DNA of 59,507 nt from a virus: positions 1 through 59,507 of the IMG/VR virus record IMGVR_UViG_3300025098_000043. One strand, given 5' to 3'. Below are positions 32,715 through 41,617 of the stretch, in pieces; positions within the stretch are counted from its first letter, which is position 1, and each line of letters begins with the position of its first letter. A model generated the notes under the pieces. That model made no database searches, was not told the origin of the DNA, and was given only the letters and a program-made list of their open reading frames with translations. Position numbers and translations under genes: made by a program.

Positions 32715-33097
32715 TGAAACCAGAAACCCTATTCCGTCTTCACGAATCGACGTGCAAGAAAACGCTCGAAATTATGCGAGCAAAAAACTCTGACTACTGC
32801 GGTGGTGAGAACACTGTCGATGCACTCGCCAATTTCAAGACTGCTAAATCACTTGGCCTCCATCCTGTCACCGGACTCTTGTTGAGAATGCAAGATAAGT
32901 TGATGCGGATTAAATCGTTCGTGAATGACGGTGAGTTAAAAGTAGCAGGTGAGTCAGTAGATGATGCCTGTGAAGATCTCGTGAACTATTCGATTCTCGC
33001 GAAAGCTTTACTAAGTGAGGAGCGTGAGTGCGGCACTTGCAGCAATCCAGTTTCTGGTGGGGAGTGTGACAATCTCTATTGTCCTGAAAAATCTTGA
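32714..33097 (+). CDS. Nucleotide-modification-associated (Nmad1-like) protein
   Basis: This 127-aa protein fits the Nmad1 (DUF1599) pattern: MRAKNSDYCGGENTVDALAN, LLLRMQDKLMRIKSFVNDG and ESVDDACEDLVNYSILAKAL. The family occurs in phages with and without modified DNA and is thought to act in nucleotide metabolism. The C-terminus has a short Cys cluster (ECGTCSNPVSGGECDNLYC) that could bind zinc and is an addition to the core. It is translationally linked to genes on both sides (one-base stop/start overlaps). Confidence 0.75.
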   Translation: MKPETLFRLHESTCKKTLEIMRAKNSDYCGGENTVDALANFKTAKSLGLHPVTGLLLRMQDKLMRIKSFVNDGELKVAGESVDDACEDLVNYSILAKALLSEERECGTCSNPVSGGECDNLYCPEKS

Positions 33098-33582
33098 TGA
33101 TCGTCGGGATCGACAACGGACTCGATGGCGGACTTTGCGCTATATCTAAATTTGATGGTGGCATCATCGACAAGATTCGTATGCCGACTCTTCAAATGTC
33201 GAAGAAGAAAGAAATTGACATCCGTTCCATCAACCAGTGGCTCCTCGATTTTAATACACCATTCGATCTCGCAATCGAAGAACCATTAGCCCATGCAAAA
33301 AGCAGCCAAGCTGTTAGATCAATGGCTATTAGCTTTGGTAAGCTAATAGGTATGGCTGAGTCACACGATTACTCAGTCCTACGTGTGAGCGTCCATAAGT
33401 GGCAGAAGCATATGCTTGGTCGGACTCCTAAAGGAAAAACCAAAGAAGCAGCTTTAGCATTGGCTGATTCACTCGCGCCAGAAGAGAACTGGCTTGCAAA
33501 CAAGAGGTGTAAAAAACCTCACGACGGTATGATCGACGCCTATCTTATTGCTCAGTATATTTGGGGTGGGAGAAAAAGTTGA
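33097..33582 (+). CDS. RuvC-like Holliday junction resolvase
   Basis: This 161-aa RNase H-fold nuclease has an N-terminal GIDNGLDGGL (first catalytic Asp near residue 5), a second acid in LAIEEPLAHAK (near 58) and a C-terminal PHDGMIDAYLIAQYI carrying the remaining acids. It would cut branched recombination or replication intermediates before packaging. ATG 33097 shares one base with the preceding TGA. Confidence 0.8.
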   Translation: MIVGIDNGLDGGLCAISKFDGGIIDKIRMPTLQMSKKKEIDIRSINQWLLDFNTPFDLAIEEPLAHAKSSQAVRSMAISFGKLIGMAESHDYSVLRVSVHKWQKHMLGRTPKGKTKEAALALADSLAPEENWLANKRCKKPHDGMIDAYLIAQYIWGGRKS

Positions 33583-33635
33583 ACTTTTTCTGGACATAGC
33601 TAGTTGCTTCAATTATTTGTCTGTCCATAGACAAT

Positions 33636-34928
33636 ATGAAGAAACTATATCCCAAGCAGCAAGAAGCTTTCGACTTCTTTTTAGCAAAGCATAAACTAGG
33701 ACTTAACTCGTTAGATACGAGTCACGTCGGAACTGGCAAGACCATCGTAGCTTGCCACCTTGCCAAAATTCTCAAGAAGCCAGTCGCAGTCATCTGCCCG
33801 AAGGCAGTGATCCCATCTTGGGAACGCGAACTCGCTGAGTGCGGTATGAAGCCTCTGTTCGTTCTTAACTACGAGAAGATCAGGACCGGAAAGACAGAGT
33901 GGATGTCTAAGCGCGGGAAGAAGATTATGTCTTGGTATCTGCCTGAAGATACACTAGTGCTAGTCGATGAGGTCCATAAGTGCAAAGGACCATATACTCA
34001 AAACGCGCAGCTACTTATTTCTCTCGTCACTCAAGGCTACTCTGTCCACGCCATGAGTGCGACCGCTGCCGAAGACCCTACTGAGATGCGACCGATAGGT
34101 TACGCATTGGGCCTACATAGCTTAAACAAACCTGAAGGGGAACTTAAAAGCTGGTTTAGCTGGATGATGAAATTCGGTTGCACTCAAAATCAATGGAATG
34201 CGTGGGAGTTGCGCCGTAAAACAAAACTTAATGACCTTAATAAGGTCATGTATGGGAAGAATGTTAAACGTCTTACGGTGGACGATTTCCCAGATTCTTT
34301 TAAAGATAACCGAGTGTTCATCGAGCCTGTTGCCTTTGGGTCTGCCGCTAAGATTGCTAAGGCTTATAAAGATCTGGACATCACACCGGAGATCGTGACT
34401 AATCTTTTAGAGAATGGAACCGTCGAAGATAGTGATTGGGTTCTCGTTAATCTGTTACGCGCACGTCAATTAGCGGAGTCGCTCAAAGCTAAAGACATGG
34501 CTGATATGGCTAAAGATTACGTTGAGCAAGGCCATAGTGTTGTTCTCTTCGTTAATTTTTCCGAAACAGCTTCAACACTCCAACAACTACTTGAATGCCC
34601 AGCTATTTTAGGAGGACAGACTACCGCAGAAAGGCAGCAGGTAATTGACGACTTCCAAGAAGATAAAGAACACGTCATTGTAGTTAACATCGCAGCAGGA
34701 GGAACGGGCATCTCGTTGCACGATATCAACGGCAACCGCCAACGGATCTCGTTGATATCACCGACCTTCAATGTCAAGGATCACTTACAAGCATTAGGGC
34801 GCATACACCGCAACGGAGCTAAATCTGACGCCATCCAGAAAATTCTGGTTGCTAGTGACTCAATTGAAGAACACGTTATGAGAGTCATAGATCAGAAGTC
34901 AGAAAATCTAGAAACACTTCACCAATAA
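33636..34928 (+). CDS. SNF2/SF2-type DNA helicase
   Basis: This 430-aa helicase has a Q-motif-like YPKQQEAFDFFL, Walker A SHVGTGKT (near residue 33), motif II LVDEVHKC (near 110), motif III MSATAAEDP, and in domain 2 IAAGGTGISLHD and QALGRIHRNGA (motifs V and VI). The spacing matches short SNF2-like helicases of phages. It probably acts in replication or recombination next to the resolvase and nuclease. The 53-base gap upstream contains a small inverted repeat but no clear promoter. Confidence 0.85.
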   Translation: MKKLYPKQQEAFDFFLAKHKLGLNSLDTSHVGTGKTIVACHLAKILKKPVAVICPKAVIPSWERELAECGMKPLFVLNYEKIRTGKTEWMSKRGKKIMSWYLPEDTLVLVDEVHKCKGPYTQNAQLLISLVTQGYSVHAMSATAAEDPTEMRPIGYALGLHSLNKPEGELKSWFSWMMKFGCTQNQWNAWELRRKTKLNDLNKVMYGKNVKRLTVDDFPDSFKDNRVFIEPVAFGSAAKIAKAYKDLDITPEIVTNLLENGTVEDSDWVLVNLLRARQLAESLKAKDMADMAKDYVEQGHSVVLFVNFSETASTLQQLLECPAILGGQTTAERQQVIDDFQEDKEHVIVVNIAAGGTGISLHDINGNRQRISLISPTFNVKDHLQALGRIHRNGAKSDAIQKILVASDSIEEHVMRVIDQKSENLETLHQ

Positions 34929-34934
34929 AACAAA

Positions 34935-35111
34935 ATGAACGAAAGCACTAAATACCTATCAGATGCAGAAAAGATTCGCCTCAAATTACTTGAGGATGAG
35001 ATCTACATGCTAAACCACAAAATTGACCGGACAATCAAGAAACGTGATTATATCCAGCGTGAGGTAACGCACATAAAAGAATCGACCCATGAGCGAACAA
35101 CCAAACCATAG
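34935..35111 (+). CDS. Small coiled-coil protein (58 aa)
   Basis: ATG at 34935 follows AATAAAACAAA. The protein is one charged helix (AEKIRLKLLEDEIYMLNHKI, then KRDYIQREVTHIKES). It overlaps the next gene by 23 bases. It resembles the 65-aa protein at 37206 in type. Confidence 0.5.
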   Translation: MNESTKYLSDAEKIRLKLLEDEIYMLNHKIDRTIKKRDYIQREVTHIKESTHERTTKP

Positions 35112-35409
35112 CGATAGGGGCCACGCGGAGTTCTCACCATCGAGCCTGAAATATGTAGCCGCCTGTGCTGGCTTTGATCCCGACGAGCATGAAATGCTGT
35201 TGATGGACGGATACGATGACTGCCTCGTCGGAGTTGTCGAAAGGTTTGGGCAAAACCCTATCCTGTGTTACAGCAAGGACAGAGTTCTTCGTAAACTAGA
35301 ATCCGATGAAATGAGTAGAGACGAAGCGGAGGAGTTTTTCTACTATAATCAAATTGGCGCGTGGTGGGGAGATGGCACTCCATGCTTTTTATCGTCGAAC
35401 GAAACTTAA
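35089..35409 (+). CDS. Chimeric protein: nuclease N-terminus fused to a phage orphan domain
   Basis: The first 28 residues (RGHAEFSPSSLKYVAACAG core) are a copy of the N-terminus of the nuclease gene that follows at 35431. The remainder (residues about 35-106: MDGYDDCLVGVVERFG, LCYSKDRVLRKL, EEFFYYNQIGAWWGDGTP) matches a phage family I recall as LVGVxERFG...GAWxGEGTP, of unknown function. The nuclease catalytic residues are absent. It therefore looks like an existing small gene whose 5' end was replaced or extended by duplicated nuclease sequence. Confidence 0.75.
   Translation: MSEQPNHSDRGHAEFSPSSLKYVAACAGFDPDEHEMLLMDGYDDCLVGVVERFGQNPILCYSKDRVLRKLESDEMSRDEAEEFFYYNQIGAWWGDGTPCFLSSNET
35098..35171 (+). 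repeat. Direct repeat shared by the chimeric and nuclease genes
   Basis: 35098-35171 matches 35437-35510 at an offset of 339 bp. The last 56 bases (35116 onward) differ at one position only, including synonymous sites, so the duplication is recent or maintained by gene conversion. Confidence 0.9.
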
Positions 35410-35430
35410 AAATAATTAAACAACAAAGCT

Positions 35431-36525
35431 ATGAACCAACCAGACCACCAAAGCAGGGGCCACGCGGAGTTCTCACCATCGAGCCTGAAATATGTAGCCG
35501 CTTGTGCTGGTTATCAAGGTCGCGACGGGACGTCAGCGGCAGCCGAAATGGGGACCAGAATCCACGAGGCCCTAGAAGTTTTTGACCCTTCTGCCCTCCA
35601 CACCGAACAGGAACATGATATCTATGAACAGATCGTTCAAATGGAGCAGGATTTCATGGATAACTTTGGGGACGTCTCTGAGGAGCTAAACGAGATTCAG
35701 GTTGAGGTTGCCCTAGATGGTACTGAGACATGGGGAACCTGTGATCGATTCCTTATCCTTAAAGGAGGTGACCGAGCAGTCATGGCCGATTATAAAACCG
35801 GAATCAGTATTATTGATCCGCCAGAGAAGAACTGGCAAGCCAAAGCCTATACGACTGGAGCCTTCCAGAAGTACCCAGACATTCAAGAGATCGTTTTCGC
35901 GTTTTACGTGCCGCAGCATAATGCGACCCTTCACCACACGTTTACGCGAGGCGATCTCCCTACTTTAGTCGAGGATCTTAGCCGTGTTATAACGGCAGGC
36001 GAAAAGATCCGACCTAAATGGGAGTCCGGCACACCGGAGCTGGAGGAATGCACTCCGACTCAGTATTGCCGATTCTGTAAGCACGAAGATACTTGTCCTG
36101 CATTAGGTGGACTCGTTATCAGCGTAGCTAAGAAACTTGATACCACGTTGCCGGACATTGATCCTACTGACGTGGACAATCCAGCTAGACTCTCTGAGCT
36201 ATTTAACATCGCGAAGATTGTTGAGAACTGGTCAGCGTCTATTAAACGTAAAACACTCGACGCTCTTAAAGACGGTGAGCAGCTTGATGGACTTAAACTA
36301 CGCTCGATGGGGCGGACCCGAAAAATCTCTGACAATGCTACTTTTGTAAAAATTGCAGAAAAACATGGAATAGATCTCGACACGTTACTAGATCAAGTTA
36401 ATATCCCGCTCGCCAAGGTTGCCAAGAAAGCGGGAGCCGATAGCAAACAACCTTTCCTCGACGAATGCGAAGATGCAGGAATCGTTGAAACATCCGACGA
36501 ACGACACAGTGTCGCGACTCAATAA
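35431..36525 (+). CDS. Cas4/RecB-like PD-(D/E)XK exonuclease
   Basis: This 364-aa protein carries the RecB nuclease motifs: GTRIHEALE, ETWGTCDRF, AVMADYKTG (the D-x-K core) and a downstream QAKAYTTG. A Cys in AACAGY near residue 27 and three in YCRFCKHEDTC (near 210-222) fit the Fe-S cluster ligands of Cas4/AddB-type nucleases. It probably processes DNA ends in recombination or replication (DUF2800-type phage nuclease). It lies directly before a candidate ssDNA-binding protein. Confidence 0.85.
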   Translation: MNQPDHQSRGHAEFSPSSLKYVAACAGYQGRDGTSAAAEMGTRIHEALEVFDPSALHTEQEHDIYEQIVQMEQDFMDNFGDVSEELNEIQVEVALDGTETWGTCDRFLILKGGDRAVMADYKTGISIIDPPEKNWQAKAYTTGAFQKYPDIQEIVFAFYVPQHNATLHHTFTRGDLPTLVEDLSRVITAGEKIRPKWESGTPELEECTPTQYCRFCKHEDTCPALGGLVISVAKKLDTTLPDIDPTDVDNPARLSELFNIAKIVENWSASIKRKTLDALKDGEQLDGLKLRSMGRTRKISDNATFVKIAEKHGIDLDTLLDQVNIPLAKVAKKAGADSKQPFLDECEDAGIVETSDERHSVATQ

Positions 36526-36546
36526 ACCAAAACAATAATTGATATT

Positions 36547-37203
36547 ATGGCTAAAACCAAAACCCAAGAAGTCGTTGCTGCCGAGACCAACACTGGTCTC
36601 TCCACCAACGTAAGCGGAATCGAAATCGACGTAGAGGACATCGAGATTCCACGTATTAATGTCTGTCAAAAGATGTCTCAGTCTGACGCTCCAGTTGGAT
36701 CGATTCTTTTCGACAAGACATACGAGGTCGCTCCACCGGACACTCCGGTTAAGACGATCACTGTCGCTGCCCAGAAGGGCTGGCGGGAGAACATCCCCTT
36801 CGATGAAGAGGACATCCCCCGTATCGCTTGGTCTAAATCTGAGTCTGACGCTATTGCAGCAGAGTCAGAGTGGGATATGACCGAGTTCGCCGAGATCACT
36901 CTCCTCATGCGTCAGCCTGAAGGTAGTGAAAACGACGAGGCGTTTCAGTTACCTATCGGCGACCACAACTATGCGTTGGGTAAGATTAATGTAGGTAAGA
37001 ACGCATACCGTTCAACCTACAAGCGTCTTGCGACATTCGCCGCTCTTCAGTCTGGAATTACTATCCATAGCAAAGTATGGAACTTCGTCTCTGAAGAACT
37101 TAGTAAGGGTAAATACACTTGGTTTAATCCGTCACTTACCGTGACTAAGGAAGAAGCCGATGAAGCTGTTACCGCATTTGTTAAAAACTTTCTCGGAGCT
37201 TAG
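36547..37203 (+). CDS. Candidate single-stranded DNA-binding protein (218 aa)
   Basis: The N-terminus (EIDVEDIEIPRINVCQKMSQ followed by PVGSILFDKTYEV) resembles phage proteins with IPRLxLxQ and a G-x-I/L-x-D pattern that sit beside Cas4-like nucleases and polymerases. The middle is beta-rich and the C-terminus is a short helix. By position between nuclease and DNA polymerase it may bind ssDNA or be a recombination partner. The family assignment is not secure. Confidence 0.5.
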   Translation: MAKTKTQEVVAAETNTGLSTNVSGIEIDVEDIEIPRINVCQKMSQSDAPVGSILFDKTYEVAPPDTPVKTITVAAQKGWRENIPFDEEDIPRIAWSKSESDAIAAESEWDMTEFAEITLLMRQPEGSENDEAFQLPIGDHNYALGKINVGKNAYRSTYKRLATFAALQSGITIHSKVWNFVSEELSKGKYTWFNPSLTVTKEEADEAVTAFVKNFLGA

Positions 37204-37205
37204 TT

Positions 37206-37403
37206 ATGACTGACGAAGAGAAAGAACAAAAAACCCGCGATCTCCTTCTCGAAGAGATCACGATGCTCGACGGCATGATCGCTGAAGTCGAGGATCAGCT
37301 CTCCCAAGTCGGAGCCAACTTGAGAAAGTTGAGGGTAGTTCGGGAAGCTCTCCAGCATGTTACTGGTGAGCAGACTGAATTAGATTTGGAATCGAAAGAA
37401 TAG
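37206..37403 (+). CDS. Small coiled-coil protein (65 aa)
   Basis: Two bases separate it from the preceding stop. It is almost entirely charged helix (LDGMIAEVEDQLSQVGANLR, then VREALQHVTGEQTELDL). It ends just before a terminator. Function unknown. Confidence 0.55.
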   Translation: MTDEEKEQKTRDLLLEEITMLDGMIAEVEDQLSQVGANLRKLRVVREALQHVTGEQTELDLESKE

Positions 37404-37416
37404 TCGTTAGAAAGCA

Positions 37417-37463
37417 AGCCCGCCGCAGAGTTTTCCAACATTTCCCTTTGCGGTGGGCTTTTT
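37417..37463 (+). terminator. Intrinsic terminator before DNA polymerase
   Basis: AGCCCGCCGCA (37417-37427) pairs with TGCGGTGGGCT (37449-37459; one G-T pair) and is followed by TTTTT. It lies 20 bases before the polymerase ATG, so polymerase may be expressed by read-through. Confidence 0.85.
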
Positions 37464-37483
37464 CTGCCCACAAATAAACTTAT

Positions 37484-39241
37484 ATGAATACATACGCCTT
37501 AGATTTTGAAACTTACTATGATAAGCACTGCTCTATCCGAAAGCTCGGACCGTTAGGATACTTTTCTCATTACGACTTCGACGCTTATATGGTGAGTGTC
37601 GTCGGAGATGATGGATACGAATGGGTTGGCCACCCTGAAGATTTTGACTGGCCAATGCTTAACGGCAATATTGTCCTGTCCCATAACGCATCATTTGATG
37701 AAACACTTTACCTCTACGGCATTAACTATGGTTGGTGGCCTAAAGTAGAACCCGCCGAATGGCACTGCACCGCAGACATGGCTGCTGCTGTGGGTCTGCC
37801 AAGATCATTGAAGAACTCAACGGCTGAAGCCTTCGACTTAGAGATCTCCAAATCTACCCGTGATAACATGTCCGGTAAGACGTGGACTGGTATGACTAAG
37901 GAGTTCCAGAAGGAAGTAGAAGAATACGCCATCAAAGATTCTGTTCTCTGTCTCCGTCTATGGAAGGCTTATGAGTGTAAGTGGTCTCAGTTTGAGCGGG
38001 ACATCAGCGTTATCAACCGACGTATCGTCCAGAGAGGGATACCAATCGATGTGGATGCTTTACGTAAGGCCAAGGAGACAATCAATGAACTCATCTTTGA
38101 AACTGAGAAGTCGATTCCTTGGGCTGACGAAAAACCTCTACTGAGCCGGAAAGCATTTGATGAACACTGCATTCAGCTCGGCATCGAGCCTCCTGCTTCT
38201 CTCGCTAAAACTGATGTTGATGCCCAGAGATGGATACTCGCGCACGGACACAAATACAAATGGATCGAGGCCGTAACGAACTGGCGACGCATCAACACGA
38301 TTAAGAAAAAGCTGGAAAGTTTTGATCACGCTACTATGCCAGACAACCGATACTACGGCGGCATTATGTATTTTGGAGGACACACTGGACGCTTTAGCGG
38401 GAGCGGCGGGAACCTGAACCTCCAGAATTTGCCTAGAGAGGGTATGTTCGGAGTCAACATGCGTAACTTGATTACTGCTCCTGAAGGTAAGAAGCTAGTC
38501 GTTGTTGACCTCTCGCAGATCGAAGTCCGTACGCTGTGCTGGCTGTCTGGTGACCGAGAGACAATGGACGCTATTGAAAAATCAGATGATATCTACGAAG
38601 CGTTCGCAATCCAGTTCGGCTTGTGGTCTGAAGATAGGGGAGTCCTGAAGAAGGAAGACGCCAAGCTGAGACACAAAGTTAAGGCTCTCGTATTAGGCTG
38701 CGGCTACGGTGCAGGGGCTAAACGGTTTGCTGAGATGTATGATATGCCTCAGCAAGAAGCTCAAGACGCGGTCGATCTATACCGGAAAAAGATTGCGAAG
38801 GTTCCCCGCTACTGGAAGAAACTAGACAAGGAAGTCGATAAAGCGTATAATGCTGGTCGCCTATCTCTGACGCTTCCGTCAGGAAGGTCTCTTAACTACG
38901 GTAATCTTCGCAAGACTCTGGCCCAAGGACGAATCCAGTTTGTCTCCAGTATTAACCGAAATGGCCAAAAACGCATCATGAAACTATGGGGTGGAGTCCT
39001 CGCTGAGAATCTCTCACAGGCTTTGGCCAGAGATATTTTCAGTTTCATGATGTTAGAGATCGACAAGGCTGACATAAATATTATCTTCCACGTTCATGAT
39101 GAAGTAATCTGCGAGTGTGATGAAGATAAAGCCGAAGAGACCTTACAAAAAATTACCCAAATTATGTCCACTCCTCCTGAGTGGATTAGCGATATTCCTC
39201 TGGATGCAGAGGGAGAAATTCTAACCCAATACCAAAAATAA
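37484..39241 (+). CDS. Family A DNA polymerase with 3'-5' exonuclease
   Basis: This 585-aa replicative polymerase has exonuclease motifs I (YALDFETYYD, residues 3-12), II (LSHNASFDETLYLYG, near 66) and III (YAIKDSVLCLRLW). The polymerase domain has motif A VVDLSQIEVRT (near 342), motif B KVKALVLGCGYGAGAKRF and motif C HVHDEVICE (near 538). The length is near that of T7-like or plasmid-type PolA without a 5' nuclease. A terminator lies just upstream. The stop overlaps the next ATG by one base. Confidence 0.95.
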   Translation: MNTYALDFETYYDKHCSIRKLGPLGYFSHYDFDAYMVSVVGDDGYEWVGHPEDFDWPMLNGNIVLSHNASFDETLYLYGINYGWWPKVEPAEWHCTADMAAAVGLPRSLKNSTAEAFDLEISKSTRDNMSGKTWTGMTKEFQKEVEEYAIKDSVLCLRLWKAYECKWSQFERDISVINRRIVQRGIPIDVDALRKAKETINELIFETEKSIPWADEKPLLSRKAFDEHCIQLGIEPPASLAKTDVDAQRWILAHGHKYKWIEAVTNWRRINTIKKKLESFDHATMPDNRYYGGIMYFGGHTGRFSGSGGNLNLQNLPREGMFGVNMRNLITAPEGKKLVVVDLSQIEVRTLCWLSGDRETMDAIEKSDDIYEAFAIQFGLWSEDRGVLKKEDAKLRHKVKALVLGCGYGAGAKRFAEMYDMPQQEAQDAVDLYRKKIAKVPRYWKKLDKEVDKAYNAGRLSLTLPSGRSLNYGNLRKTLAQGRIQFVSSINRNGQKRIMKLWGGVLAENLSQALARDIFSFMMLEIDKADINIIFHVHDEVICECDEDKAEETLQKITQIMSTPPEWISDIPLDAEGEILTQYQK

Positions 39242-41436
39242 TGACCTACAGATATTTGCGTAACCTACGCGACAGTAAAGCAGAGAAGACGAGTAAACTT
39301 CATAACCTGAAGCTACCCAAACCTAACTTTAAGAACAAAGCAGACTACCGCGAATGGTGTAGTAACAACACTACCGACCACGTTTTCTATTCTTGTGTTG
39401 AAGGACGTGCGCCTTCCAAACGAGTTAGTAATGACAATCCTGTTCATAAGATTCATGGAGTAGTAGCTGATTACGACTCCCCAATTGATTGGGTGAGTTT
39501 TGAAAGCAAGCTTGAGAAAGTGTGTCTGGCAAGCCCATTACCTACGTGGGCTAGTAGAACAGAAAGTGGATACCTTCGATTAGTGTGGGAGTTTGATACG
39601 CCGATGCCTATAGACCCATCTATGTATGAGTCGTTTATGAACTACATGAACAAGGCTATAAAAATGGATAAGCTTTTTGCGGGCTTTGATAAAACTTCAC
39701 TACGCCCTAATCAATATTTTGAGTTAGGAGAAGACTGGATAAAAACAGGAGAGCAGATCACTTCTCAAGTAACCCACGCTTGCCTGTCGAAGGCGGTATC
39801 GTCTAAGCCACCAGAGTCTTCTGACACATCAATTCCTTTAGATGTGGTCGCCTCTGAAGTTGAATCCCGATTCCCGAATCGGTGGTTCGGTGAATTTGAA
39901 GTAGGAGCCAGAGGACCACTGTTCTGGATTGACGACGGTATTGACCGTGACGGTTGTCAGGTTGTAGAAGATGGTATTGTCTGTTATTCAGACAGAGCTG
40001 GTAAAGGATTCATGAGTTGGTCAGAAATCTTTGGTAGTTCATTCGTCAAAGACTATGAGACCAAGAAGCTGGCTAACCTCCTCGACGAATACTGGTTTAA
40101 TGGTAAGACCTTTTTCAAGCTGCTCTACGGGAACGCAGTCTCGATTCCGAAGGAACAACTCCTTCTTGAGCTTAGGCAAGCTGGCTTCTCTGTAAGAGTT
40201 AGAAGAGGAAGGGCAATCAGTGAAGTAGAAGAAGCTCTCTTGACAGTTAGTAACAACAACCGGATTGACGAGATCGCTCCTGTCGTGTTCTCAAACGAGC
40301 GCATCGTATCTTACAACGCTAGCCGGATTCTCAACTGCTCTAACCTAGTTCCAGTTCACCCTGACGGTGACGGTGACCCGTCAAAGTGGCCGTTCCTCTA
40401 TCAATGGTTCAATCAGCTATTTGTAGATAGCTCAAAGAACCCAGCCCTAGATTATTTTTACTCTTGGATGCAGCGTTTTTACACTGCGGTCTTGGATAGG
40501 GTTCCTTTACAGGGACAAGCTCTGCTGCTGGTCGGGCCGACAGGTCGCGGCAAGTCGCTACTGTCGAACAAAATTATCAGCGGACTCGTCGGGGGTTTCT
40601 CTGATGCGTCTGATTATCTGTCAGGTCAGACGAAGTTTAACAAAGACTTAGGTCGTGTCGCCTCTTGGGTTATTGATGACACTACCTCAGCAGCTAGCTT
40701 TCAAGATCAGAGACGTGCGACTGAGTTGCTCAAGCGTGCGGTAGCTAATCCGAGAGTCGAATATATGGCCAAGTATGCAGACGCTATGTCGATTCCTTGG
40801 ACAGGCCGAGTTATCTTGTCTCTGAACATGGACGCTAACTCGTTGTCAGTGATTCCTTCTTTGGATACCAGTAACCGTGATAAGCTTATGGCCTTATTGA
40901 TTGCTGACTCCTCTACAACATCATTCCCACCTAACGCCCAGTTAGAAGCTACCATCGAACAAGAACTGCCGCACTTTGGTAAGTTCCTACTCGACTGGAA
41001 GATCCCTAAAGAAGTTGAAGACGTTGGGCGGTTCGGAGTTAAGTCATACATCGAGCCTACCATTGCCGATGCCGCTTATGATAACAGCAGCCGTAGTTCG
41101 ATTGCAGAGCTAGTCGAGTTCTTCGCCAAGCGTTGCCGTGAAGTTTACCCTGACTTGGACCTATGGAGTGGGACTCTCACTGAGTTTCAAGTGGCGCTCC
41201 ACGAATTGAATAATGGGCGTGACGTAGGTTCTTCTCGTAATCTGGAGTTTTGTCGAAGGGGGATGATAACTCTTGAAGAGGCGAGCCGAGTCAATAAAAA
41301 GATCCGACCCGTTATTTCTCAAGGACAAGGCGGAGGTAAATTGTGGAGCATTGACCTGAGTGAGATTTACGATATAGCTTATACAGCGGATGACAAACGA
41401 AGATCTTCAGATCAGGAGGCAAGAACTCTGCGGTGA
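39241..41436 (+). CDS. Primase-helicase (AEP-like primase, SF3 helicase)
   Basis: This 731-aa protein has an N-terminal primase-like part with VVADYDSPIDW (near residue 77), the DxD type active site of AEP primases, and a later RTESGYLRLVWEF. The C-terminal helicase has Walker A VGPTGRGKSLL (near 432), Walker B WVIDDTTSA and an arginine-rich sensor (RVILSLNMDANSL). It would prime and unwind the phage DNA and is transcribed with the polymerase. D5/DUF5906-type SF3 helicases have a similar layout. Confidence 0.8.
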   Translation: MTYRYLRNLRDSKAEKTSKLHNLKLPKPNFKNKADYREWCSNNTTDHVFYSCVEGRAPSKRVSNDNPVHKIHGVVADYDSPIDWVSFESKLEKVCLASPLPTWASRTESGYLRLVWEFDTPMPIDPSMYESFMNYMNKAIKMDKLFAGFDKTSLRPNQYFELGEDWIKTGEQITSQVTHACLSKAVSSKPPESSDTSIPLDVVASEVESRFPNRWFGEFEVGARGPLFWIDDGIDRDGCQVVEDGIVCYSDRAGKGFMSWSEIFGSSFVKDYETKKLANLLDEYWFNGKTFFKLLYGNAVSIPKEQLLLELRQAGFSVRVRRGRAISEVEEALLTVSNNNRIDEIAPVVFSNERIVSYNASRILNCSNLVPVHPDGDGDPSKWPFLYQWFNQLFVDSSKNPALDYFYSWMQRFYTAVLDRVPLQGQALLLVGPTGRGKSLLSNKIISGLVGGFSDASDYLSGQTKFNKDLGRVASWVIDDTTSAASFQDQRRATELLKRAVANPRVEYMAKYADAMSIPWTGRVILSLNMDANSLSVIPSLDTSNRDKLMALLIADSSTTSFPPNAQLEATIEQELPHFGKFLLDWKIPKEVEDVGRFGVKSYIEPTIADAAYDNSSRSSIAELVEFFAKRCREVYPDLDLWSGTLTEFQVALHELNNGRDVGSSRNLEFCRRGMITLEEASRVNKKIRPVISQGQGGGKLWSIDLSEIYDIAYTADDKRRSSDQEARTLR

Positions 41437-41617
41437 GTTTTGGATGGAACTCAGACAAATTCTAGAGCAAATTGGGGGTGACCCGTCTGTTATAGATGCT
41501 TACTTAGATGCTCCACTCAGTGAGTTTGTAGATTTTGTCGCTCCTAACGGTATAAGGCCCGTCTATAAAAAGACGGGTCACATCCACCATAACTGCCTAC
41601 CGCCGGAGGAGCAGTGA
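41390..41617 (+). CDS. Unrecognised small acidic protein (75 aa)
   Basis: It overlaps the end of the primase-helicase gene by 47 bases and the end of the leftward nuclease gene by 21 bases. The product is helical at the N-terminus and ends in GHIHHNCLPPEEQ. It closes the replication block. Confidence 0.45.
   Translation: MTNEDLQIRRQELCGEFWMELRQILEQIGGDPSVIDAYLDAPLSEFVDFVAPNGIRPVYKKTGHIHHNCLPPEEQ
41558..41577. terminator. Hairpin at the convergent end of two blocks
   Basis: CCCGTCT-ATAAAA-AGACGGG lies within the 75-aa gene. It has no T-run downstream on the plus strand. It may still act as a barrier between the convergent rightward and leftward transcripts. Confidence 0.4.
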
